This document shows, piece after piece, positions 1 through 9,748 of a stretch of 64,000 bases of DNA. Positions within the stretch are counted from its first letter, which is position 1. Each line of letters begins with the position of its first letter. The position numbers were made by a program, and so were the translations under genes. A model generated the notes under the pieces. It worked only from the letters and a program-made list of their open reading frames with translations, ran no database searches and was not told where the DNA came from. The DNA is from Amphibalanus amphitrite (Eukaryota; Arthropoda; Thecostraca; Balanomorpha; Balanidae): contig NW_024881534.1 of NCBI RefSeq assembly GCF_019059575.1, forward strand, positions 248,001-312,000. Direction: 5' to 3'.

Positions 1-555
1 CAGTGGTCCGGTTGATACACATAACGATGCTAATAAACCGAGACACGTGATGCCGGTCAGCACCCGACAACTGCCAATCATGGGATGCTTCCTCCCCAGC
101 TCCCCCCTCCCCTATGCCCAACGCACTACTGGATCGGCTGTGGCGTGAGCTGTCGATTCAAGCTAATATCCACGGTCACATTCCTTCTCAATATGGACGG
201 ATTACTTGTTAGTATCGTATCACCTGACGACATCAATACAATGACGTCATACACACCATTGTCCACCTTACACCGTCCAAAGTCCTTGGTTTACCCACGT
301 GCACGTGCCGTCCTCCACGCCTCCACAACTGCTCTCAAAAGATACCACCTGTTGACATCTCACTTCTCTTTCCGTGTGCGTCTTCCCTCTCTCCGTGTGT
401 GACATGCGTGTTTTAGTGCGCCTGTGGAGTATGACGCGGACGGCGGACGTCACTATCGCCGATAGCCCGGCGGCTATCAGTGCAGTGTCGCGGCGGCCGG
501 GGAGCGCTGTGTGCCGGGCGGCGGGCCGACCGGGGCGGCGCGCGCGTCAGTCAGG
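1..555 (+). promoter_or_regulatory. 5' flank and probable 5' UTR of the CSGALNACT gene
   Basis: This stretch precedes the start codon at 556. Its last 150 bases are CpG-rich, which fits a promoter or 5' UTR. I see no clear TATA box or CCAAT box close to the start. An upstream ATG at 432 opens a frame that overlaps the real start and closes at 578-580 in another frame; it would act as an inhibitory upstream ORF if transcription starts before it. The transcription start cannot be fixed from sequence alone. Bases 1-350 hold nothing recognisable. Confidence 0.4.
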
Positions 556-721
556 ATGCGGGTGTCGTGGCGGCGGCTGACGCTCGGCGTCAGTCTGCTG
601 GCGGGCGCTCTGGTGTTCCTGGCGCTGACAGAAACAGAGACCGTGCACCGGCGCAGGTCGGCCAGGAGCAGGGTGACGGCGCCGGTGGTGACGACGACCA
701 CGACCGAACGGCTGGCGCCAG
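556..721 (+). CDS. CSGALNACT: Chondroitin sulfate N-acetylgalactosaminyltransferase, exon 1 (membrane anchor)
   Basis: This first coding exon of a three-exon gene encodes residues 1-55 plus one base of codon 56. It starts MRVSWRR, a short basic cytoplasmic tail. A hydrophobic segment follows at about residues 8-25, then a basic and threonine-rich stem with five consecutive Thr. This is the layout of a type II Golgi glycosyltransferase. The ATG at 556 is chosen because it places the basic residues just before the membrane segment; the same frame upstream has only a GTG. The exon ends at a strong donor (GTGAGC at 722) in phase 1, which matches the phase of the acceptor at 24875. The exon has no diagnostic family motif of its own; assignment rests on the frame and phase match to the catalytic exon. 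Confidence 0.8.
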
Positions 722-1966
722 GTGAGCACTGGGCGGGTGAGCAGGCGCTGAGCTGAACAGTGAACACTGCAAAACACTTGGCGGCACTCAGATGACGCTG
801 AGCCTTATGGTGATTTTGGGTGGAAATGTCCATTGAGATTAAATTTTTGTGCTGTACCAATATTAAACTATTCTAAAGTTTGTTTGGTTCAGTGTTATTC
901 GTTGTTTTGGTTGAAAGTTTGCTTGGTTTCGGTTTTTCAATTATCTAAAACTGACATCACATCTGATTTAGCGGTTGCCGCTCATCCACAATGAAAATGT
1001 AAGAAAAACATTCTACTGACCTAAATATGTCATATGCAGCTAAGGTTCCAGCGATACGTTCGCCACGGATTCATTGTCAAACATGTGTCACTGTTTGGTA
1101 AAACCACTATCGTTTGGGAAACTATCGATCTGGTCCCCGATACAGACCCTGGTTTTGGTCAGCCGTAGCATGTGCCTCTTAGAAAATATCCATTGGGTTA
1201 TTCACTGCAGACTGCGGGCGAAAACACATCTCGTGCCGCCAGAAGACTGAAGGCAAAACAAATGAATACAAAAGACGAAAACGAATAACAACCGAATAAA
1301 GTGTACGTTTTGATCTAATGAGCGGTTTTAAACCAAGTGACATAATTTGAGGTGTACGTGAATGCACATTTTACCACAAAATACTCATTAACCTATTTGG
1401 CTACCTTTTGAAAGGTCTGTACATGAATTCCAAATCATTGAACGGCTTTGAAAATGCACCGTGTCTTACCACTTTGTCAGGGGCATGAATAGTGGCGTTA
1501 CACGGGTTTGAGGGTAAAATACAGGACGAACACCGATATATCCGTATCGGTTGGCCTCCTCTCGACGGAGCCGACCGTCGCGTCAGCCGTCACGGAACGG
1601 ACCACAGGCACGGTGAGACTTCTGGCCTCACAACACTGTAGTGAGGTCTATGTGCTGGAGAGTAGGTCAGGCTGCATGGTGCAATGGCGGCGTGTAAACT
1701 CCGCTTGCAGCTGCTTTCTGCAAGCGAGCAATAAATCATGGGAAAGCACACAAGAGTTGTTAACGTCTGTACGCATGTGCAATATTGTGCATTTCTCAGA
1801 CAATCGAAGTGAAAACATTGACTTCATCTGTAGTTTTCAGTAATAGTTAGATGACTGCGTTTTGCCGAATTCACAGCAGCTACCGTAAAAGAGACTTAAA
1901 CTAATCGAACTTGAGAGATATATTGTGACTTGCCGGGATGCAACTGCATTAGTTTCCTACTTTTAA
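722..1966. other. Intron 1 of CSGALNACT, 5' part, nothing recognised
   Basis: Unique-looking AT-rich intronic sequence. No coding exon, RNA gene or repeat family could be recognised here. The 111-codon open frame at 1508-1843 shows no domain or splice context and is treated as chance. Confidence 0.6.
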
Positions 1967-3133
1967 CCCGCGCCCCGTAGGGGGGGCCGAAACGGCCCCC
2001 CCCTGTCCTTTTCGGTCGATATCTCCTAAACGGCTGGAGATATCGCCACCAAACTTTCAGGACCCCTCCGGGCATCAATTTTACACATTGTGACCAAAAA
2101 TGTTTCCAGAGGCTGTGATAGGTTGGCCACAAATGACGTCAGAGTGACGTCATGTTCTGTCATTTTCGACCGAAAAAAGACCTTCGCGAGAAGACCTGTC
2201 AGGCCTACAGCTTTGAAGATACAGAAAAATGATCAAGACATAAAAGGTGTAGAATTGACAGAGCTACAAAACTGCTATCTCGGATTTTTGAAATTTTTGA
2301 GTTTTGATCCCCAAAAATCAAAAAAGCATTTTTTTGGATATATTAGCCAATATCCAAAAAGTTTTTTGAGTTTCGAAAAAAACCGGAATATATGTGATAG
2401 TACCTACCGTCTTCTATCTACATACCAAATTTCAGATCGATACCTCGTTTTTTGGCCAAGTTATAGCGAAAAAAACTGTTCAAAAATGATGACGTCAAAT
2501 TTTCAAACTCAATTTTTGGCAATTCTAGAACTCGTAGAGCAAAACAAAGACCACCATTAGACTCCCCGTGACGAGCTGCATCGAATGGATACCCATTTTA
2601 TGCAAAAATATCAACTTTGAAATTTGACCTAATTTGACCTGACCTTGACCTGACCTTCACCAAAACGTGACCTAGGCTGGCCCCAAAGGCTGCCTAACCC
2701 ACATAATCGCATTTGTCATGTAAAATGGACCATAAAACATGCATCACACGACACATTCATATTGTGACCCACGGTGACCTGACCTCGCTGTGACCTGACC
2801 TGGTATCAGTGACCTCAGATAGCAAAGTATGTGTTTGACGAACAATATACCATCGATGGTTTTCAATAAATTACCAATTTACTCGATTTCACAGCACATT
2901 TCTTGAATTGCCTGTGAACGGTGAAAATCTGACTTTTGACCTGACCTGTGACGTCATCGGTTTGACCTAGGTCAATGAAATTTGGTCACAAGGTAGTTCC
3001 CGGGTAGGGCTATCAAACGCCGTTTGAATTTTGAAAATCGGCCAGTAACTTTCCGAGATCTTAGGGGGGGCCGAAACGGCCCCCCCCCCCCCTACGGGTG
3101 GTAGGGTCCGCCGGTAGCCCTACGGGGCGCGGG
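1967..3133. mobile_element. TTAA-flanked non-autonomous DNA transposon with poly-G hairpins (family member 1)
   Basis: A perfect 16-bp terminal inverted repeat, CCCGCGCCCCGTAGGG, bounds the element. TTAA lies directly outside each end (1963-1966 and 3134-3137). Just inside both ends sits a self-complementary block of G7-CCGAAACGG-C7 type. The 1.17-kb interior is non-coding and rich in TGACCT words. The TTAA target and CCC terminus suggest a piggyBac-like mobiliser, although Kolobok elements also use TTAA. Related copies lie at 22023-23010, 28169-29204 and 37528-38428. Confidence 0.85.
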
Positions 3134-3137
3134 TTAA

Positions 3138-3451
3138 TCAACGACAGTGGTTATGACTCATTATTTCTGGTGGCGCAAGTCTGACGCGGTGCCGGCTCAA
3201 TGAGATGTATAAAAGGGAACCCTGGAGCCTCGGAATAACCGCTACTTACTTCCCCAGTGACTAAGACCCCCCCCCCCCATGTCACCGTCTCCTGTTTCGT
3301 CTCCTGTTTGTATACGGGTCTCCTGTTTCTCTACCACTCAGCACATACCCCTCTCCTGAACGACAAACTGATCCAAGTCCTGTGACCGATGCGATCACGG
3401 TAGAACAGATCCCATTTCAGGGCTGGCCGCTTGCCAGCCTTTCATCGTGTC
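3138..3451. other. Intron spacer with an orphan TATA box
   Basis: Spacer between two elements. It holds a strong TATA-box match, TATAAAAGG at 3208-3216, followed by a C-rich run near 3270. No open frame of note follows, so whether it ever acts as a promoter is unknown. Confidence 0.35.
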
Positions 3452-3584
3452 CAGTGGCGGCGGAATGGGGGGGGGGGGGCCACTGCCGACTTGGTCCAAT
3501 TCTTTTAATGCAACGCCCATAGGGCTACTGTTAAAATGCGTAAATCAAAGAGGGCACGATGCCCTCCCCGTTCCGCCGCCTATG
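3452..3584. mobile_element. Short hAT-type MITE
   Basis: The 133-bp segment begins CAGTGGCGGCGGAATGG and ends in an imperfect inverted copy (CCGTTCCGCCGCCTATG). The flanks are ATCGTGTC at 3444-3451 and ATCGTGTA at 3585-3592, an 8-bp target duplication with one mismatch. A CAG-type terminus with an 8-bp duplication is the hAT signature. A poly-G run lies just inside the left end. Confidence 0.6.
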
Positions 3585-4311
3585 ATCGTGTACCGCGCCC
3601 AGACTATCTTGCTACCCCTGGCCATGTGATGCAACCAGGGGTGTCGTTTTCCGAAAATGATTGGTAGTGCCCAAAGGCGTCGGACGGCCATATATGACGG
3701 GGGTTTACCAAGGTAGGGTACCCCCAAATCTGCCTTTCTCATCGAATTTCGGCCACTTATTTTCCCGCTTTGGTCACTGGCAAGACAAATTAAAATATGT
3801 TTTTAAAAAATATTGGAAATCTAGGCCATTACCGGACCCGATGCACACAACGTGCAGTTGTAAAGGCACTATTAGGGGAAGTTGGGGCAATGCCGGAGTT
3901 GGGGCAAAGCCGAAATTCGAGATATTTCTAAAACCGTACGACATGGATGCCACGTCTCAGTGATGCTCTGAAGCTTAAGTGACTACAATTATCGCATGTT
4001 ACGAGTTGTCATTTGGAATACTTCGGCTGTGAGGGCGCCAAAAGCGTTTTCAAGGTACGTTTCCCTTGTACTACATGCGCCTTTGAAGCTGCATTTCTTA
4101 CTCATTATGCTACCGTTTGTCTGGCCAATTCGGTCAAGTAATCTTCAGCATGTCTTTGCATAAGTGTGCTGCCTATTTGAAATTTATACAGCACGTTTAA
4201 AAGTTATGGGCCTGCAAATGAAAGTATGGCTGGCTGGGGTAATGCCGAAAACGTGCAATTACGCACGTTAAAGCACGCTACGTGGACTTTACTGCTGTAG
4301 AATAGCAACGC

Positions 4312-4553
4312 GGCCCTGGTGGCGCAGTCGGTTAGGGCGTCGACCCGCGGTGCGGGCGGTGCCGGATTCGGGTTCGATTCCCGGTTCCGCCCGTTCCGCG
4401 GGCGTCGTCCCCGGCTGTGTCACCAGGTGTGGGGTAGGCTCCCACTTCAGCCGTAGCCTGGGGGGTGGGGGTACAAGGGCCAGGAGGAGGAGGAGGAGCC
4501 CTCCTGTAAATGGGCCATGAGTGCCCGTTGGAGGGAGGCCTGAATAAAAAAAA
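4312..4553 (+). mobile_element. tRNA-derived SINE
   Basis: The 5' part looks like a tRNA. An A-box match (TGGCGCAGTCGG at 4320-4331) is followed about 40 bases later by a perfect B box (GGTTCGATTCC at 4371-4381), the internal RNA polymerase III promoter. A roughly 150-bp unrelated body and a short A-rich 3' tail follow. A 6-bp AACGCG at both edges may be a short target duplication. It is not a functional tRNA gene because no full cloverleaf with acceptor-stem pairing closes at the right distance. Confidence 0.8.
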
Positions 4554-4858
4554 CGCGTATTTTTAGTCAAACAAATTACACTTTCAGCCGGCACAACGGC
4601 CTGTTACCTATAAGGAATAATTTACCTGGCATTTTCTTATTATATCACACAATTATAACTTCCAGTGTGCACCAAGCGTCCTCAAGCTCTTAAAACGCGT
4701 GTCAGCTTTGATGAATTTTGGATAAAGTTTGAGATAAATTGGCAAAACATCAATGTCGGCATTCCTTGTAGATCATTTATCCCATTTTCGGCTTTCCCCG
4801 CAGTCCGGGGCAACGCCGAAAAAGTCAGTTGTTTGTTATTTTTAGTTTTTGCGCTTAA

Positions 4859-5336
4859 AGGGACCCTCCCACCTTAACATTAGATTTGAGTTGAGATAGC
4901 CAAAATGGGGTCCCTGGCTCACAATTACCGGTTTCGGCACTCACAACATCGAGAAATGCCTTAAATCGGAAATATTGAATTTCAAAATTGCAGCATTTTG
5001 ATTCAGAGGGGCTAATGCTTAGGAATACCCCTCTGAATGTGTGACGTCAGCGCAGATATCTAACGATTTTTAAATGTTCGACTAAAACGTTTTGTAGCAC
5101 GCGGTGGTATATGCTATTTGCGCGCAACATCTGCCGCAAACGCCGCACTTCTAAAATAAAGTCGCTAGAAACAGCGGAGATCCCAAAAAAGTAAACAAAA
5201 GTAAAAGTCTAATATCTTGAAAACCGGTGAATATTTTTCGGTGAAATTTGGTAGATATTCGTTTTCGCTCTTTCTGAACCGAGCAACATCACTTTCATGC
5301 CAATTCATAAACTTTTTTGAAGGTGGGAGGGTCCCT
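4859..5336. mobile_element. TTAA-flanked MITE
   Basis: A perfect 17-bp terminal inverted repeat, AGGGACCCTCCCACCTT, bounds a 478-bp non-coding element. TTAA lies at 4855-4858 and 5337-5340. The ends differ from the CCC-type TTAA family elsewhere in the window. The AGGG-type terminus with TTAA resembles Kolobok-like MITEs; that superfamily call is an inference. Confidence 0.85.
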
Positions 5337-6420
5337 TTAACGGTATGCGAATTCATCAAATGCGCCTGGTATGTTTGAAAGACAAAAGACTGGCCTCTCG
5401 AATGACGCCAACAAGAATAGCTTATGTTGTCTACCTTGCGTGCTACGGGCGTCAGAAAAAACGTATTCGGCGTTCCCCCAACTTCCCCTATAGTGTCAGT
5501 GGAACACATGCCATTTTGAAAGAGGCCCACACCGACTAAACAGCACGGTTGCGCTGAAATGGGCAGCCGGCAGGAAGGCTTTGAGGGCCCACGCCGAATG
5601 AAGGGTTCGATAACTAACGAGATATCGAAACACCACGATAGTTAGAAAGACCTGATTGATAACATAAAAGGATGTGAATTGGATTATGAGTTGAGTTTTC
5701 GTGATCTGATGCGTTAAGGACCTGCCGTTGGACCCTGAGGAATCAGGGTCAGTAGGACCTACTCAAATAAATATGGCCTACATATTCTGGAGCATCGTGG
5801 CACCCTCCGAAGTTGACGTAGAGCCTTCAGAGGCTGGTTTTGGAGACGGACCCTATTAGGGCCGCCGTCGCGCGGTGTGCGACGCTCAGAGGCATCGATG
5901 GCCCGTCTAAAACCACTGGTCTTCGAACCTCTTGGTATCCACCAAGGACTTGAGCCCAAGACACGACACCTCATTTCCAGATTCATGTGCTAACCGTGGT
6001 TAGAACCTTAGATGTGTAGGTATGTGCTTAGTCGCTTTTTTATTTTCCTTTTTTATCAATTGATGGCTGACAAAATATTGGTAGGGCTCAGGGAACATTG
6101 GTAGGGCCCAAATAAACATCGGTAGGGCTCGAGCCCTACCAGGCCTATACAAAACGACACCCCTGACTTGTGGAGTAACTAGTAAGTCTATAGATTTTCA
6201 TCAATAGTTACCACTTACCATTGAAGTTACTTGCTATCATGTTGATTTTATACATAAGAACCTCATTCATTTTATTTGTATGACATGTTTGAATGCAATT
6301 TTCTCAATAAGTGAAGAAAAATGTTGGTAGTGCTCAACAACACATTGGTAGTGCTCAGCTGAACATTGGTAGTGCTCGGGCACTCCCAGGCCTATACAAA
6401 ACGACGCCCCTGGATGCAAC

Positions 6421-7878
6421 TTAATAGGGAGACACCCATAGCTCGAAACTACAGCCGCCTGTGGTGGGCGCCAATTTAATGGGGCGTCATTATTTATTTT
6501 GTGGGGTTACCTTTTTCGGCACAAGATAAAATGTGGACAAGATACCGACATGTTCTTGTTACACCAGCCCAGAAGGCGCGACCAGTTCTATACGTTGCAG
6601 GGGCCTATATAGGAGAATCGGTTGAGGGATAAGCCATCGAAATAATGAGTGCACTGTATCCTTCAGATTGGAGTGTAAAATTGTGAAGAGGTAATCAGGG
6701 TTACTCGCATACAGAGGCCAAAATTACAAAAAAGGCAAAATTGCGACCTAAATTGGCTTTATCAAGCCTCATTACATGTCCATCCACGTCGCAAATAAAT
6801 GTAAGTTAGTTTAATTTTTACTGATATCGCCGCTATCTACCCGTTTTCTCAAAACTGCAAACTGTTAGTCTACTCGGTTCTTTTTTTTTCGGTTGTTCCC
6901 ACTTAAGGGCTAGTTTATTGAACGGTTCGAACGGTTATCACACATGACGCACAATGTTCGTTGCAAGCTCGGCTACTACTCGGTTCTTTATTGCAGTCTT
7001 GCAATGATTGTAGATGTTGGCAGTACAATTGATCTTAAAAACTGTTGGCAAAAATTCACACGCACACACAAGGGCAAAATGGTCAGCAAGGCAAAACCCA
7101 ATTATAACGAGCAGGTGAACCCACCAAACACGTCAACAGACACACTACCAACTGCACGACCATGATGCCTGACTCATACGTCATGAATAGCTTTTAACAC
7201 AAACATAAATGACTAGATAACTTATTGGTTTTGACACGTAAACTAAAATCAATTAATGAATGTAAACCAATCAATGAATGCAATGATACAGATAAACCAA
7301 TCATAACAGATAAATCATGGGACAAAGAAATGAGAAACATACTTCGTCCGGGTATCTGGGAGGTGTGTCAATCAGCCGCTCAACTAAGCAGGAGCATTTA
7401 GACAAATGATCAATCTTCAATCTCATTCAATGCTGGAATGAAAGAAGAGAAACTGTAACACTACACATTCGGGCAAGAATACAAAATCAACACAAAAAAG
7501 GGGAGATACTGTGAAAACAGGCACATGGACACGCACCGCTTCATGCGCCATGCAGCGACGAAATATGACGCGCCCGCGGCGCCTGTACCGCAACACTCCG
7601 GCGGTAACAGTAGGTACTCGTTTATTTTGATAAGTGTAACATTGAGCCTTAGGAGAGTCTTAGGAGAGTCCATCGAAAGGCACTTATCAAAATGAAACCT
7701 TTCGCAGGAAACCTTACCTTTGTTCGTTACTTTAGTAACTGAAAAACGAGTGCAAAAAATATCCTGGGAGCTAAACACCTCCGACTGTCAAACAGAATGA
7801 TACAGCCCGGTCTGTCAGCTGCCGGTGCCGGCGCCAAGCGCGTCCTGTACCGGTCATATGTGTGCTGTCACTTATCCT
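6421..7878. other. Intron 1 of CSGALNACT, nothing recognised
   Basis: AT-rich intronic sequence between the hAT stack and the giant foldback element. It contains short A/T runs and a few AATG-rich words around 7240-7310, but no gene, RNA or repeat family that I can name. Confidence 0.6.
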
Positions 7879-7887
7879 GCCGCCCTG

Positions 7888-9748
7888 ATGTCCGTCAAGA
7901 CAGCCCATATTCAGCCCAGATTCAGCCCGGATTCAGCCCAGATTCGGGACACCTCCGATCAAGCTGAAACTCGCACAAAATGTAGGAACTGACATGCCCA
8001 ATCCACAGTCCGAGTCATTCGGTGGCACTCCCAGCCGTTTGACCTACAGAGGTCAGCAAAGGTCACGTGGCCCAAATTTGCACAGCAGATTGTGGCCCAC
8101 CCAGTAGAGCTAGAGCGCTAAAAATGGCACCAATCGACTCGCCAGCATCTAATCTTACTTTCCCAGCACTCATTTGACCTCTCAAGGTCATGCAATGACC
8201 TAAGGTCATTTGTGGGCTATGTCAAAAATACACTTGCACAGCAGTTTTCGAGTAGAGGGATTGACTGAATTTCAAATCAAAGCACATCATCGGGTAGCCC
8301 ATAGGCCGTAGTAACTTTCCTTAAAAACCGCTTCTCGATATGTGACCCCGTTTGACCTCGGCAGGTCAAAATGTGCAAATAAACGATACTCCATACGTCG
8401 CAGCCCGGATTCAGCCCAGATTCGGGACGTCTCCGATCAAGCTGAAAATCGCACGCAATGAAGGAACTGACATGCCCAATCCACAGTCCGAGTCATTCGG
8501 TGGCACTCCCAGCCGTTTGACCTACAGAGGTCAGCAAAGGTCACGTGGCCCAAATTTGCACAGCAGATTGTGGCCCACCCAGTAAAGCTAGAGCGCTAAA
8601 AAAAATGGCACCAAACGACTCGCCAGCATCTAATCTTACTTTTCCAACACTCATTTGACCTCTCAAGGTCATGCGATGACCTAAGGTCATTTGTGGGCTA
8701 TGTCGAAAATACATTTGCACAGCAGTTTTCCAGTAGAGGGATTGACCGAATTCCAAATCAAAGCACATCATCGGGTAGCCCATAGGCCGTAGTAACTTTC
8801 CTTAAAAACTGCTTCTCGATATGTGACCCTGTTTGACCTCGGCAGGTCAAAATGTGCAAATAAACGACACTTCATACGTCGCAGCCCGGATTCAGCCCAG
8901 ATTCGGGACACCTCCGATCAAGCTGAAACTCTCACAAAATGTAGGCCATGACATGCCCAATCCACAGTCCGAGTCATTCGGTGGCACTCCCAGCCGTTTG
9001 ACCTACAGAGGTCAGCAAATGTCACGTGGCCCAAATTTGCACAGCAGATTGTGGCCCACCCAGTAGAGCTAGAGCGCTAAAAATGGCACCAATCGACTCG
9101 CCAGCATCTAATCTTACTTTCCCAGCACTCATTTGACCTCTCAAGGTCATGCGATGACCTAAGGTCATTTGTGGGCTATGTCAAAAATACACTTGCACAG
9201 CAGTTTTCGAGTAGAGGGATTGACTAAATTCCAAATCAAAGAACATCATCGGGTAGCCCATAGGCCGTAGTAACTTTCCTTAAAAACCGCTTCTCGATAT
9301 GTGACCCCGTTTGACCTCGGCAGGTCAAAATGTGCAAATAAACGACACTCCATACGTCGCAGCCCGGATTCAGCCCAGATTCGGGACACCTCCGATCAAG
9401 CTGAAACTCGCACAAAATGTAGGCCATGACATGCCCAATCCACAGTCCAAGTCATTCGGTGGCACTCCCAGCCGTTTGACCTACAGAGGTCAGCAAAGGT
9501 CACGTGGCCCAAATTTGCACAGCAGATTGTGGCCCACCCAGTAGAGCTAGAGCGCTAAAAATGGCACCAATCGACTCACCAGCATCTAATCTTACTTTCC
9601 CAACACTCATTTGACCTCTCAAGGTCATGCGATGACCTAAGGTCATTTGTGGGCTATGTCAAAAATACATTTGCACAGCAGTTTTCCAGTAGAGGGATTG
9701 ACCGAATTCCAAATCAAAGCACATCATCGGGTAGCCCAAAGGCCGTTT
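7888..9748 (-). repeat. Left arm of the foldback element: about 4 monomers
   Basis: Monomers repeat every 478-481 bp, as shown by the word TTTGACCTCGGCAGGTCA starting near 8350, 8831 and 9310. The first unit is partial and fused to the terminal inverted repeat. The orientation is opposite to that of the right arm. The arm could pair with the first roughly 1.9 kb of the right arm as a very long stem. Confidence 0.9.

Larger units (their letters stand above)
3872..5490. mobile_element. TA-flanked DNA transposon nested in the hAT element
   Basis: The left end TTAGGGGAAGTTGGGG is matched by an inverted right end, TAGGGGAAGTTGGGGG on the other strand. TA dinucleotides flank both (3870-3871 and 5491-5492), as expected for Tc1/mariner-like targets, although the ends differ by one base. 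The word GGGGYAAYGCCG recurs near 3884, 4234 and 4806 and, inverted, near 5470. No coding sequence is seen. It carries two younger insertions, at 4312-4553 and 4859-5336. Confidence 0.6.
3636..6412. mobile_element. hAT-type DNA transposon enlarged by nested insertions
   Basis: Terminal inverted repeats CAGGGGTGTCGTTTT and its near complement AAAACGACGCCCCTG bound the element. A perfect 8-bp target duplication, GATGCAAC, lies at 3628-3635 and 6413-6420, typical of the hAT superfamily. Near the right side, copies of ATTGGTAGTGCTC or ATTGGTAGGGCTC are repeated three times before each of two right-type ends (6165 and 6412). Such subterminal repeats resemble transposase-binding sites of hAT elements. 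One subterminal block is a perfect 20-bp palindrome ending near 6140. Nested inside are a TA-flanked element, a SINE and a TTAA MITE. No transposase remains. Confidence 0.85.

Noticed and set aside
5690-6000. tRNA-like words on the minus strand (GGTTAGCACATG and GAGGTTCGAAGACC)
   Set aside because: Box spacing is only loosely right and no cloverleaf can be drawn. It might be an old SINE fragment but is not supported.
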